Assembly: GCA_903889655.1 (NCBI GenBank)
Contig: CAISYL010000214.1
Location: forward strand, 1-57,291
Origin: an uncultured Alphaproteobacteria bacterium
GTDB lineage: Bacteria > Pseudomonadota > Alphaproteobacteria > Parvibaculales > Parvibaculaceae
Direction: 5' to 3'
DNA length: 57,291 nucleotides
Below, piece after piece: positions 1-7,646 of this stretch. The position numbers and the translations under genes were made by a program. The stretch's first letter is position 1. The number at the start of each line of letters is the position of its first letter. The notes under the pieces were generated by a model. It saw nothing but the letters and a program-made list of their open reading frames with translations. It ran no database searches and was not told where the DNA came from.

Positions 1-335
1 TCGGGCGCGGCGCTCATGCCGTCGGCGAGCTCCTGAAACCGCGCCGCCGCCTCGTCTGCCTCTCCGAGCGACGAAAGAGCCAGCGCCTCGCAATGGAGCG
101 CCGCCTGTCCGCCGCCCAGCGACTTCCACGCCCGCGCATAGTCGAGCGCCTTGGCGGCCTCCCGATCCGTCAACCCGATGCAGGTCTCGTAATCATGCGG
201 CGTCGAGGGCTTGGCGGCAGGCGCGGGCGCGTCGGCCACGGGAGGCTTGACGGGCTGCGCCGCAGCGGCGGGCGGGCCGAAGCCGAGGGAGGCGAGAAGG
301 ACGAAAAGGGGGAGGCTTTGTCTGGCGGTCATCAT
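1..335 (-). CDS. Secreted TPR-like hypothetical protein (partial, C-terminus off the left edge)
   Basis: Reading the minus strand from ATG at 335 gives an open frame of 111 codons that runs off the window. It starts with a clear Sec signal peptide (MMTARQSLPLFVLLASLGFG, then PPAAAQ as a likely cleavage region) and a Pro/Ala-rich linker. The mature part contains DYETCIGL followed by alanine-rich helices (AALHCEALALSSLGEADEAA) of TPR-like spacing. It is divergent from the SDR gene at 387, so the 50-bp gap should hold both promoters. A periplasmic TPR-like protein is the best description; the exact function is unknown. The second ATG at 332 is an equally good start. Confidence 0.7.
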   Translation of the reverse strand, partial: MMTARQSLPLFVLLASLGFGPPAAAAQPVKPPVADAPAPAAKPSTPHDYETCIGLTDREAAKALDYARAWKSLGGGQAALHCEALALSSLGEADEAAARFQELADGMSAAP

Positions 336-386
336 GGGCGATAACCTCCCCGAGGCGTCGGCCTATTGCAAGTTAATCAGGGGGCC

Positions 387-1289
387 ATGGTGAACGGGCC
401 GGGATCGGACAGAACGACGAAACGCCTTTTCTGCTTCGGCCTCGGCTTCAGCGCCGGGGTGCTGGCGCGGCGTCTGCGCGATCGGGGCTTCGCCATTGCC
501 GGCACCTGCCGGAGCGCGGAGAAGGCGGCCGACCTCGCCGCGCAGGGTTTCGACATGCATCTCTTCGGCGAAGGCCATCCGCTCGCCGATCCGTCCGGGG
601 CTCTCGCCGGTACGACGCATCTTCTCCTGTCGGTCCCCCCGGGAGAAGCGGGCGATCCCGTCTTTCTCGCTCATGGGAAGGAGATCGCGGCGCTTGCGCC
701 GACGCTCCAATGGGTCGGCTATCTCTCGACGACGGGCGTCTATGGCGATCGCGGCGGCGAGCGGGTGACCGAGGCTTCGCCGCTGACGCCCTCGACCGAA
801 CGTGGCCGCCGGCGTCTTGCGGCCGAGGAGGCATGGGGCTCGCTCGGCCTGCCGCTCCATATCTTCCGCCTCGCGGGCATTTACGGCCCCGGCCGCAACC
901 AGCTCCGTGGAATCCTCGACGGCACTGCGAAACGCATCGTGAAGCCGGGCCAGATTTTCTCGCGCATCCATGTCGACGATATCGCCGGCGTCCTCGAAGC
1001 CTCGATCGAGCGCCCGCGTCCCGGCGCGGCCTATAATGTCTGCGACGACGAGCCGGCCCCGCCGCAGGAGGTTGTGGCCTATGCGGCGAAGCTTCTCGGG
1101 CGCGAGCCGCCGCCGGAAATCGATTTCGACAAGGCCGAACTTTCGCCCATGGCGCGGAGCTTCTACGCCGAATCGAAGCGGGTTTCGAACCGGCTGCTGC
1201 ATGAGGAACTGGGCGTCAGACTTCGCTACCCGACCTACCGGGAGGGGCTCTCGGCACTTCTGGCCGCCGAAGTTGAGGCAAAAGGATAG
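387..1289 (+). CDS. SDR/NAD-dependent epimerase-type oxidoreductase
   Basis: About 300 residues. The N-terminal beta-strand/glycine-rich loop CFGLGFSAGVLA is a Rossmann NAD(P)-binding signature, followed by a second strand (FAIAGTCRS) and an epimerase-like central part (WVGYLSTTGVYGDRGG, then IFRLAGIYGPGRN). HVDDIAGVLEASIE is a typical extended-SDR C-terminal motif. It resembles the atypical SDR group represented by YeeZ, whose substrate is not known to me. The start was placed at ATG 387, just before the Rossmann strand, rather than the upstream in-frame ATG at 366, because the extra seven residues are not family-like. A nucleotide-sugar epimerase role is possible but not shown. Confidence 0.8.
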   Translation: MVNGPGSDRTTKRLFCFGLGFSAGVLARRLRDRGFAIAGTCRSAEKAADLAAQGFDMHLFGEGHPLADPSGALAGTTHLLLSVPPGEAGDPVFLAHGKEIAALAPTLQWVGYLSTTGVYGDRGGERVTEASPLTPSTERGRRRLAAEEAWGSLGLPLHIFRLAGIYGPGRNQLRGILDGTAKRIVKPGQIFSRIHVDDIAGVLEASIERPRPGAAYNVCDDEPAPPQEVVAYAAKLLGREPPPEIDFDKAELSPMARSFYAESKRVSNRLLHEELGVRLRYPTYREGLSALLAAEVEAKG

Positions 1290-1366
1290 GGACGCCTGCA
1301 TTGATTTGCCTCAGGGAACGCCCGCCGCTCCTGAGCTAGCTTCGCGTCAACCAAAGAGGAAAAGCT

Positions 1367-1759
1367 ATGACCCATTTTCACGCCGCCGTCTGGATCGACC
1401 ATCACGAAGCCCGCATCGTCTCCTTCAATCCCGACGAGCATGCGACGGCGACGCTCCATCACCATCAGGCGATCAAGCACACGCAGCACAGCGCCGGCAA
1501 GTCGCGCAACTGGCGTGCGCCGGAAGATCCCGCCTATTACGAAGATGTTGCCAAATCGCTGGACGGCTTCGGCGAAATCCTGATCGTCGGCCCCGCAAAT
1601 GCAAAATTCGCTTTCCTGAAGCACCTGCAGGCGAAGCATCCGGCGCTCGCCGCCAAAGTTGTCGGCATCGAGACGGTCGACCATCCGAGCGACGGCGAAC
1701 TCACTAATTACGCGCGCGCCTATTTCCACAAGAAGGATCGCACGCTGCCGCAGCTCTGA
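1367..1759 (+). CDS. Small eRF1-like ('translational machinery') protein
   Basis: A 130-residue protein starting HFHAAVWIDHHEARIVSF, with GFGEILIVGPANAKFAFLKHL in the middle and a VDHPSDGEL segment near the end. This layout matches small bacterial proteins annotated as translational machinery or bacterial eRF1 (baeRF-like) family members, which resemble the central domain of archaeal/eukaryal release factor 1. The usual GGQ release motif is absent, so peptide release is not expected. The start ATG follows a good Shine-Dalgarno (AAAGAGGAAAAGCT). It stands alone, convergent with the MarR gene at 1769. The biological role is unknown. Confidence 0.65.
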   Translation: MTHFHAAVWIDHHEARIVSFNPDEHATATLHHHQAIKHTQHSAGKSRNWRAPEDPAYYEDVAKSLDGFGEILIVGPANAKFAFLKHLQAKHPALAAKVVGIETVDHPSDGELTNYARAYFHKKDRTLPQL

Positions 1760-1768
1760 GCGGTCGCT

Positions 1769-2209
1769 TCACTCTTCGACCATCTGCCGCATCAGCTCGC
1801 CGGCGAGGCGCAACACTTCGCGCTCCGTCGGCGAAAGCTTTTCGATGGCGGCTGCGAGCCAGACCTCTTTCAGCTTCGCATCTTCGCGCAATGCGATCCG
1901 TCCCGCCTTGGTGATGCGCACCAGCACGCGCCGCCCATCGCTTGGGTCGGGCGCGCGCTCGATCAATTGATGTTCTTCCAGCGCGGCCAGCACACGCGTC
2001 AGCGATTGCGGCTGCATATGTTCCAGCGCCGCGAGCGCGCTCGGCGTCGTCTCGCCGCCGCGATGCAGCCGGCTGAGGATGCTGAGGCTCATGCTGCTGA
2101 GCGCGACCTCCGATTGCGTTGCCCTCAGTCGCCGCGCCAGCGTCACGATGCCTTGCCGCAATTCCTGGGCGATCCGGGCCGATGGGGAAGCGTCAGTCTG
2201 CATTTTCAT
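1769..2209 (-). CDS. MarR-family transcriptional regulator
   Basis: About 146 residues with the MarR winged-helix layout: a dimerisation helix at the N-terminus, a recognition region (TPSALAALEHMQPQSLTRVL) and the wing signature DPSDGRRVLVRITKAG, followed by a long C-terminal helix. It is transcribed divergently from the chromate-transporter pair at 2344, which suggests that it controls that pair and itself. A perfect 12-bp palindrome (CATAAGCTTATG, 2207-2218) overlaps the proposed start codon. The start is uncertain: ATGs at 2209 and 2203 are both possible and neither has a strong ribosome-binding site. Longer upstream extensions are unlike the family. Confidence 0.85.
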   Translation of the reverse strand: MKMQTDASPSARIAQELRQGIVTLARRLRATQSEVALSSMSLSILSRLHRGGETTPSALAALEHMQPQSLTRVLAALEEHQLIERAPDPSDGRRVLVRITKAGRIALREDAKLKEVWLAAAIEKLSPTEREVLRLAGELMRQMVEE

Positions 2210-2218
2210 AAGCTTATG
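2207..2218. promoter_or_regulatory. Candidate MarR operator palindrome
   Basis: CATAAGCTTATG is a perfect palindrome at the 5' end of the MarR gene. Its left nine bases, CATAAGCTT, recur at 2320-2328 inside the spacer of the chromate-transporter promoter. Two copies flanking a divergent promoter region are what an autoregulating MarR repressor would bind. The assignment to this regulator is inference. Confidence 0.45.
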
Positions 2219-2306
2219 ATTACAATATATGGTGTTGGTCTCAGCAGTATCATACATAAATGGCGTCATATAAGCCATATAATTCAGGATTGTCCGAGAT
2301 TCTTCG

Positions 2307-2336
2307 TTGATTTGATAAACATAAGCTTGGTATTAT
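2307..2336 (+). promoter_or_regulatory. Promoter of the split chromate transporter
   Basis: TTGATT at 2307-2312 and TATTAT at 2331-2336 are separated by 18 bp in an AT-rich gap. The -10 box ends only 7 bp before the ATG at 2344 and no Shine-Dalgarno is visible, so the transcript may be leaderless. The spacer contains a copy of CATAAGCTT, the half-palindrome found at the MarR start. Confidence 0.5.
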
Positions 2337-2343
2337 ATCCTGC

Positions 2344-2976
2344 ATGACCGAAGCCGCAGCAGAGATTCCGAACGCAACTGTCCGTCCGAAGCTCGAGCCG
2401 GCTTCGCCCGGGGCGCTTTTTCTCACCTTTCTGAAGCTCGGCGCCGCCACCACCTTCGGCGACACGACGGCGCTGGTGCAGCGCGAACTTGTCGAGCGCC
2501 GCCGCTGGCTGGGCGAGCCGGCGCTGCGCAGCCTTCAGGGCCTGTCGCGTATCGCGCCCGGCCTGCCGCCCATCAATCTCGCGGTGGCGGTCGGCCGCCG
2601 TCTTGGCGGCACGCGCGGCGCGGTGGCGGCCGTGCTGGCGACGCTCGCCGTTCCCGTCCTCCTCGCGGGAGCGGCGGGCATCGCCTATGCGGCGACGGGA
2701 CTTCATGTCCCGAGCCTCGATGCCGGCACGAAATCGCCGGGCGCGTCCTCCTTTCTGACAGGTCTCGCGGCAGCGAGCGCGGGCATGGCCTTCGCCTCGG
2801 GCTTCGGGGGCCTGCGCCGCATCGGCATCTCGCCCGGCCATGTCGCGATCATTCTTCTGATGGCCGGCGCGATGATGCTGCTTCACTGGCCCTTCGCGCT
2901 GGTCGTGCTGCTCGCCATGCCGCTGAGCCTCGGCCACGAGATCGCGACGGGCCGAAAGAAACCCACCGATGGCTGA
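2344..2976 (+). CDS. chrA: Chromate transporter, N-terminal CHR domain (split ChrA)
   Basis: About 210 residues, mostly hydrophobic. The N-terminal FLKLGAATTFGDTTALVQRE and RRRWLGE are characteristic of the first CHR domain of ChrA-type chromate/sulfate antiporters, followed by PGLPPINLAVAVGRRLGG and several membrane segments. Full-length ChrA has two CHR domains in one chain. Here the second domain is encoded separately at 2969 with an 8-bp overlap, which is the short-chain (split) arrangement known in the family. The product would be an inner-membrane subunit exporting chromate. A divergent MarR regulator lies upstream. Confidence 0.75.
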   Translation: MTEAAAEIPNATVRPKLEPASPGALFLTFLKLGAATTFGDTTALVQRELVERRRWLGEPALRSLQGLSRIAPGLPPINLAVAVGRRLGGTRGAVAAVLATLAVPVLLAGAAGIAYAATGLHVPSLDAGTKSPGASSFLTGLAAASAGMAFASGFGGLRRIGISPGHVAIILLMAGAMMLLHWPFALVVLLAMPLSLGHEIATGRKKPTDG

Positions 2977-3517
2977 AGAACGCCTGCCACTATTGACCTT
3001 GATCCTCGCGATCCTCTCGCTCGTCTCGATCGGCGGTGGGCCGAAGCTGATGGCGCCCTTCGCGCATGAATTCGTTCGCGTGCATCACTGGATGAGCGGC
3101 GCGGCGCTGGCCGGTGTCTACGGGTTGACGCGCGGCATTCCCGGTCTCGGCGGCATGATCCTGCTCGTCGGCTTCGTCGGCTGGACGATTGCCGGCACGG
3201 CGGGGTCCATCGTGGCGCCACTGGCCCTGCTGCTCCCCTCGTCGCTCCTCTGCTTCGCGGTCGCGCCTTTCTGGCAAGCCCGGCCCGGCGCGCCGTGGAA
3301 GACGCTCGCCCAACACACCATCCGGCCGGTCGCCGTCGGTCAGGGTTTTCTGGGCGGTATCGCCGTGCTGCATATCGCGCAAGGGGGACATGCCGGTCTC
3401 GCCGTCGCGGCGGCGGCCTTTTGCGCCCGCCTTGCGGGTATGCAGACGCTCGCGGTGCTGGGGCTGGGCGGCGTTCTGTTCACCGCGCTGCAGGCGATGC
3501 CGGGCGTCACCCTATGA
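2969..3517 (+). CDS. chrA: Chromate transporter, C-terminal CHR domain (split ChrA)
   Basis: A 182-residue membrane protein beginning LLTLILAILSLVSIGGGPKL, with a loop containing VYGLTRGIPGLGGMILLVGF and further hydrophobic segments. This is the pattern of the second CHR half, with the glycine/proline motifs between helices conserved. Translation is probably coupled to the preceding gene because the two overlap by 8 bp. It would form a heterodimer with the N-terminal half. The stop overlaps the convergent hydrolase gene by a few bases. Confidence 0.75.
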   Translation: MAEERLPLLTLILAILSLVSIGGGPKLMAPFAHEFVRVHHWMSGAALAGVYGLTRGIPGLGGMILLVGFVGWTIAGTAGSIVAPLALLLPSSLLCFAVAPFWQARPGAPWKTLAQHTIRPVAVGQGFLGGIAVLHIAQGGHAGLAVAAAAFCARLAGMQTLAVLGLGGVLFTALQAMPGVTL

Positions 3518-4309
3518 CGGTTCGATTTCGCCGAGCAGCGTCTCCAGCGTCAGGGTCAGCCGCGCAATGTCCTCCGGCGTCGAAAGCCGGTGGTCGCCCG
3601 TCCTGGTCAGCGTGATCGCGACGTCTTTCGATGTCAGCGCCTCGACGAGCCGCGTGGCATGGCGCCAGGGCACATCGGGATCGGCCATTCCTTGCAGGAT
3701 GCGCACGGGGCCATCGATGGCAATCGGATTGCCGAGCAGGAGATGGTTCCGCCCCTCATCGATCAGCCGCATTGTGATCTCGTAAGGCTCGTCGTCATAG
3801 TCCGATGGCCGGCGATAGACGCCGTCGCGCAGCAGCACCTCGCGCACCTCGTCGGAGAAGCCCTTCCACATCAGCTCTTCGGTGAAGTCCGGTGCCGGCG
3901 CGATCAGCACGAGTGCCTTGACGCGCTCGGGCCGCGCCAGCGCCGCGAGCAGCGCCATCCATCCGCCCATGCTCGAGCCGACCAGCACCAGCGGCCCTTC
4001 GGTCAGCATGTCGATCGCGGCCAGCGCGTCTTCGCGCCAGCGGCCGATGGTTGCATCCGCGAAATCGCCGGACGATGCGCCATGCGCGAAATAGTCGAAA
4101 CGCAGGAAGCCGCGTTTCGCGGACCTCGCCCATGCGGCCAGCGCACTGGCCTTGGTGCCCGTCATGTCCGATTTGAAGCCGCCCAGCCAGACGATGCCGG
4201 TGGGGCCGGCGGGCTTTTCGGGCTTTTCCACGAGATAGGCGAGGCTTTCGCCGTCGGGACGCGCAAGCTTGCGAGGTTCGGTGCCGTCGGTCATTGTCAG
4301 CTCATTCAT
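3512..4309 (-). CDS. Alpha/beta-hydrolase (ABHD10-like serine hydrolase)
   Basis: About 265 residues with the alpha/beta-hydrolase layout. The strand segment GIVWLGGFKSDMTGTKA leads into an oxyanion region and is followed by RFDYFAHGASSGDF. The nucleophile elbow is GSSMGG (Ser in GxSxG). An acid is likely in LQGMADPDVPW and the histidine in TGDHRLS near the C-terminus, so a complete Ser-Asp-His triad is visible. The sequence style resembles ABHD10-type thioesterases and carboxylesterases; the substrate is unknown. The start was set at the third in-frame Met (4309). An upstream ATG at 4336 and a TTG at 4339 are alternatives. It is convergent with the chromate-transporter pair. Confidence 0.8.
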   Translation of the reverse strand: MNELTMTDGTEPRKLARPDGESLAYLVEKPEKPAGPTGIVWLGGFKSDMTGTKASALAAWARSAKRGFLRFDYFAHGASSGDFADATIGRWREDALAAIDMLTEGPLVLVGSSMGGWMALLAALARPERVKALVLIAPAPDFTEELMWKGFSDEVREVLLRDGVYRRPSDYDDEPYEITMRLIDEGRNHLLLGNPIAIDGPVRILQGMADPDVPWRHATRLVEALTSKDVAITLTRTGDHRLSTPEDIARLTLTLETLLGEIEPS

Positions 4310-4353
4310 GCCGCTGTCTGTCGCGACGACATACATCAAGCCAGAGACCCTGC

Positions 4354-5589
4354 TTGTCCATTTCTTTTCAAAGCCTCTCGCCGCGCCCGGCCATCTTGCA
4401 GGTAATCCCGGCCCTCAATATCGGCGGCGCCGAGCGCACGACGATCGACATCGCCCGCGCCGTCGTGGCGGCGGGCGGCCGTGCCGTGGTCGCAAGTTCC
4501 GGCGGACGTCTCCTCGATCAATTGCGCGGCGTGGGCGCCGAACATATCGAGATGGACGTGAAGTCGAAGAATCCCGTCATCATGGCGCTCAATGTCGAGC
4601 GGCTGACGCGGCTCGCCGAGCGCGAGAAGATCGACCTCATCCATGCGCGCAGCCGCGCGCCGGCCTGGAGCGCGCTGGCCGCCGCGCGGCGTCTCGGCCT
4701 TCCCTTCGTCACCACCTATCATTCGAAGGTGCATGAAGCGCCGCGCCTCAAGGTCTTCTACAATTCCGTGATGGCGCGGGGCGACGCGGTGATTGCCAAT
4801 TCCGCCTACACGGCGGAGCGCATTGCACGAGTGCATGCACCCGATCCCGCCCGCGTCTTCACCGTGCCGCGCGGTGTCGACATTTCCTATTTCGACGACA
4901 CCGCCGTCGCGACGGATCGCATCGCGGCGCTGCGCAAGCGCTGGGACATCGCCGATGACGGCCGCACGGTCTTTCTGTTGCCCGCGCGCATCTCGCGCTG
5001 GAAGGGGCAGAAGCTCGCGGTGCAGGCGGCGGCGCAGCTTCTGGCGAAAGGCGTGACCGGTTTCCGTCTCGTGCTTGTCGGCGACGCGCAGGGCCGCAAT
5101 GCCTTTGTGGCGGAGGTCGAAGCAACAATCCGCGCCTTCGAGCTCAGCCCGCATGTCGCGCTCGTCGGCCATTGCGACGACATGGCGGCTGCCTATGCGC
5201 TGTCGGATGCGGTGCTGGCGCCCTCGATCGAGGCGGAGCCCTTCGGCCGCGTTGCGGTCGAGGCGCAGGCGATGCGTCGCCCGGTCATCGTCAGCGATGC
5301 CGGCGGCCAGCGCGAAACCGTGCTGACGCCGGAAATGACCGGAGGCGTCGCGGCGGCGACGGGCCTTGCCGTTCCGCCGAACGACGACGAAGCGCTGGCC
5401 GCCGCAATGACGGCCATGCTCGATCTTGGGCCGGAAGGACGCCGCGCCATGGGCGAACGCGGCCGCGCCCATGCGGTCGCGCACTATTCGGTCGATGCGA
5501 TGGCCGGGGCGACCCTCGACGTCTATGCCCGCCTCATCGCCCGCAAGCGGGACAAGGCTGAGCGCGGCGGCGCGGAACGACGTGGCTGA
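4354..5589 (+). CDS. Glycosyltransferase family 4 (GT-B fold)
   Basis: About 411 residues. The N-terminal domain opens with AILQVIPALNIGGAERTTID, the classical GT4 acceptor-side signature. HARSRAPAW and TTYHSKVHEAPRL follow, and the C-terminal domain has LLPARISRWKGQ and the nucleotide-sugar binding region APSIEAEPFGRVAVEAQAM (E-x7-E motif). It probably adds a sugar to lipopolysaccharide or another envelope glycan. The start is uncertain: TTG at 4354 is closest to the conserved region, while an ATG at 4294 would overlap the divergent hydrolase gene. The next small gene overlaps its end by 8 bp. Confidence 0.8.
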   Translation: MSISFQSLSPRPAILQVIPALNIGGAERTTIDIARAVVAAGGRAVVASSGGRLLDQLRGVGAEHIEMDVKSKNPVIMALNVERLTRLAEREKIDLIHARSRAPAWSALAAARRLGLPFVTTYHSKVHEAPRLKVFYNSVMARGDAVIANSAYTAERIARVHAPDPARVFTVPRGVDISYFDDTAVATDRIAALRKRWDIADDGRTVFLLPARISRWKGQKLAVQAAAQLLAKGVTGFRLVLVGDAQGRNAFVAEVEATIRAFELSPHVALVGHCDDMAAAYALSDAVLAPSIEAEPFGRVAVEAQAMRRPVIVSDAGGQRETVLTPEMTGGVAAATGLAVPPNDDEALAAAMTAMLDLGPEGRRAMGERGRAHAVAHYSVDAMAGATLDVYARLIARKRDKAERGGAERRG

Positions 5590-5905
5590 CATCCGGTCCG
5601 TCCTTGCGATCCTTTTCGATCCCGCCAATGGTGAAATGCTGAGGCATCTGCGCGAATGTCACCCCGGCGCCCGGTTGATCCTGCTGACGGTGCCGGAGGC
5701 GGCGCCGCGCCTCGCGGGCTTTGCCGATGAAGTCTGGACCGATGGAGCCGCGCGGGGTCCGGCGCGCTTTCTCGCCCTTGTGCGGCGCATCAGCTGGGCC
5801 CATATCGATGAGGGCTATGATTGCGAGAATAGCGTGTTGACGCGCTTTATCCGTCTCTGTGTGTGGCCGAGGCCACACTGGCACGTCAGGCGATACGGGG
5901 TTTGA
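5582..5905 (+). CDS. Hypothetical protein coupled to the glycosyltransferase
   Basis: A 107-residue frame starting at GTG 5582, inside the last codons of the glycosyltransferase gene. It has strand/helix alternation (SVLAILFDPANGEMLRHLRE, then ARLILLTVPEA and FADEVWTDG), resembling the start of a nucleotide-sugar or heptosyltransferase-type Rossmann half-domain. The C-terminus is rich in Arg and Trp and has no recognisable motif. The 8-bp overlap suggests translational coupling with the GT4 gene. I do not recognise the family; it could be a truncated glycosyltransferase domain or a short accessory protein. Confidence 0.5.
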   Translation: MADIRSVLAILFDPANGEMLRHLRECHPGARLILLTVPEAAPRLAGFADEVWTDGAARGPARFLALVRRISWAHIDEGYDCENSVLTRFIRLCVWPRPHWHVRRYGV

Positions 5906-5934
5906 GGTCGAACGCCGCGATGTCGATCCCGTTT

Positions 5935-5967
5935 CTTGACTTGCGGGGCGGACGCTTCAAATCTATA
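5935..5967 (+). promoter_or_regulatory. Possible promoter of infC
   Basis: CTTGAC at 5935-5940 matches the alphaproteobacterial -35 consensus. Downstream AT-rich sequence (AAATCTATAG, 5959-5968) could supply the -10, although the best TATA-like hexamer gives a spacing longer than ideal. It lies just upstream of the 33-codon leader ORF and infC. Confidence 0.35.
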
Positions 5968-5978
5968 GCTTTGCAGCA

Positions 5979-6080
5979 ATGAACGTCCGGGATGGCCTGA
6001 TTTCAGGCCTCGAGGCCCTTTTGATCGAGCGGATGCCGCTCGCGGGCTTTTCGGACCAGCTAAAGGAGAAGGTTACATAG
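5979..6080 (+). promoter_or_regulatory. infC leader: 33-codon upstream ORF with two hairpins
   Basis: An ATG at 5979 opens a 33-codon frame ([12 protein letters not shown]... ending QLKEKVT) whose TAG stop (6078-6080) overlaps the infC AUA start as ATAG. The same stretch can form two hairpins: GGCCTG/CAGGCC (5994-6009) and GAGCGG/CCGCTC (6027-6041). The infC Shine-Dalgarno lies inside the last codons of this ORF. Translation of the ORF has no strong Shine-Dalgarno of its own, so its use is inferred from the overlap alone. Confidence 0.4.
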
Positions 6081-6613
6081 CTCGCAGACCAGTTCAGGCG
6101 CCGCCCACCCGCGAGGGCCCGCGCATCAACGAGATGATCGATGAGCCGACAGTGCTGCTCATCGATGCCGAAGGCGAAAAGCGGGGCGTGATCCCCACAT
6201 CGGAAGCCATGAGGCTGGCTGAAGAGGCAGGACTCGATCTCGTCGAAGTCTCGCCCAACACCAAGCCGCCCGTATGCAAGCTTCTGGATTTCGGCAAATT
6301 CAAATATCAGGCCCAGAAAAAGGCCAACGAGGCGCGCAAGAAGCAGAAGACCGTCGAGGTCAAGGAAATCAAGATGCGCCCGAACATCGACACGCATGAC
6401 TATGACGTGAAGATGAAGAGCATGCTTCGCTTCTTCGAGGAAGGCGACAAGGTCAAGGTCACGCTGCGCTTCCGTGGCCGCGAAATGGCGCATCAGGAGC
6501 TCGGCATGCAGCTTCTCTATCGTGTGCGCGATCAAGTCGAACCGATTGCCAAGGTCGAAGCGCATCCGCGCCTCGAGGGCAGGCAGATGGTCATGGTTCT
6601 GGCGCCGAAGTAG
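6077..6613 (+). CDS. infC: Translation initiation factor IF-3 (AUA start)
   Basis: A 178-residue IF-3. It binds the 30S subunit, discriminates against non-AUG initiation and prevents premature 50S joining. The N-terminal domain has the signature [10 protein letters not shown] and [20 protein letters not shown], followed by [13 protein letters not shown]. After the lysine-rich linker the C-terminal domain contains [17 protein letters not shown] and [12 protein letters not shown]. The first ATG (6134) falls inside the conserved NEMIDEP motif and would delete about 19 conserved residues. Reading upstream in frame reaches ATA at 6077, 8 nt after a strong GGAG (AAAGGAGAAGG). A rare start codon is the known basis of infC autoregulation (AUU in E. 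coli). The stop is followed by a strong terminator, so the gene stands apart from rpmI-rplT at 14.7 kb. Confidence 0.93.
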   Translation: MARRPVQAPPTREGPRINEMIDEPTVLLIDAEGEKRGVIPTSEAMRLAEEAGLDLVEVSPNTKPPVCKLLDFGKFKYQAQKKANEARKKQKTVEVKEIKMRPNIDTHDYDVKMKSMLRFFEEGDKVKVTLRFRGREMAHQELGMQLLYRVRDQVEPIAKVEAHPRLEGRQMVMVLAPK

Positions 6614-6643
6614 GGCCGCCGCTCCGGACCGGGGACGAGGAAA

Positions 6644-6680
6644 GGCTCGGCGCCACAGGCGCCGGGCCTTTTTCCTTTTG
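6644..6680 (+). terminator. Rho-independent terminator of infC
   Basis: CGGCGCC/GGCGCCG (6648-6654 with 6658-6664, ACA loop) is extended by a few outer pairs and followed by a T-rich run (TTTTTCCTTTT). It separates infC from the convergent phosphodiesterase gene. Confidence 0.8.
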
Positions 6681-6683
6681 TCC

Positions 6684-7646
6684 TCAGGCGAGCACTTTTT
6701 TCAGCACGTCGGGCCGGTCAGTGAGGATCGCATCGACGCCGAGTGCGGCAAGGCGCGCCATGTCGGCGGCGCCGTCAACCGTCCAGCAGGAAACCTCCAG
6801 CCCCAGCGATCTCGCCAGCGCAACGGTGTCCGCATTGACGTCCCCGAGCCAGGAAAACCAGCCATCCGCGGGGCCAGCGGCGATTGCCTTCAGCAGACGC
6901 TCGCCGAATGTCGCACCGGTTTGCGCCCGCCAGTCGAAGCCCGCAAAGAAGTCGGCGCCTTCAGCCGAGGCCTTGCGCAGCGCCTCGTCTTCCGAATCCG
7001 GCGCATCGCCGGCGGCGGATGGATCGGCCGGATCGATCTGGAAGAAGGGCAGCGTCGTGAAAGCGTTGCGGATTTCCGGCGCGATCTTCTTGGCATGCGC
7101 GAGCGCCCGCCAGTCGAATGAAACGAATGTCGTCTGCGCCGTCATCTCCATCCGGCGCGCCAAGGCCACTGCGGCTTCCGCCAGCGGCTCGGGCGAGGCC
7201 GACTGGGTGAGGTCGAGCAGCGCCGTCTTCAGCTCGACATAGAGCCGGAAGCCGGGTTTTGCCGCCCGCTTCACCAGGGCGTAAACGTCTTCGAGCCTTG
7301 GAATGCGGGCGCCGTCGAAAGGCGTCTGCTCCGGATAGCGCGCGCTGTAGCCCGCGCCCGCCCGAAGCCGGCCGATGTCGTAGCGCTGCAATTCGGCATA
7401 GCTCAGCGATTTCAGAAGCGGCGTCGGCCGTTCGACCCAGCGGCCGTCCGGCCCGCGTGCGATCGCCGGCTTCAGGCTCTCGTCGTGGTGGACGACGAGG
7501 ACCCCGTCCCGGCTCAGATGCACATCGAGTTCGATACCGTCGGCGCCGGCCGCGATGGCGCGCTCGAAGGCTTCCATGGTGTTTTCGGGCCAAAGGCCCG
7601 AGCCGCCGCGATGGGCGATCTGCAGCGGTCTGGTCATGGGGGTCAT
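6684..7646 (-). CDS. Glycerophosphodiester phosphodiesterase (GDPD family)
   Basis: About 320 residues. The N-terminus IAHRGGSGLWPENTMEAFER is the conserved HRG...PENT motif of the GDPD TIM barrel. It is followed by GIELDVHLSRDGVLVVHHD, which holds the metal-binding E-x-D and the catalytic histidine, and later by LYVELK (second metal Glu). The C-terminal DAILTDRPDVL is also typical. It would hydrolyse glycerophosphodiesters to glycerol-3-phosphate and an alcohol. No signal peptide is seen, so it is probably cytoplasmic. The start was set at ATG 7646; ATG 7637 (TRPLQIAHRGG) is a close alternative. Confidence 0.9.
   Translation of the reverse strand: MTPMTRPLQIAHRGGSGLWPENTMEAFERAIAAGADGIELDVHLSRDGVLVVHHDESLKPAIARGPDGRWVERPTPLLKSLSYAELQRYDIGRLRAGAGYSARYPEQTPFDGARIPRLEDVYALVKRAAKPGFRLYVELKTALLDLTQSASPEPLAEAAVALARRMEMTAQTTFVSFDWRALAHAKKIAPEIRNAFTTLPFFQIDPADPSAAGDAPDSEDEALRKASAEGADFFAGFDWRAQTGATFGERLLKAIAAGPADGWFSWLGDVNADTVALARSLGLEVSCWTVDGAADMARLAALGVDAILTDRPDVLKKVLA

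Noticed and set aside
4336-5628. A 430-residue minus-strand ORF
   Set aside because: It is antisense to the glycosyltransferase and has no recognisable motif.
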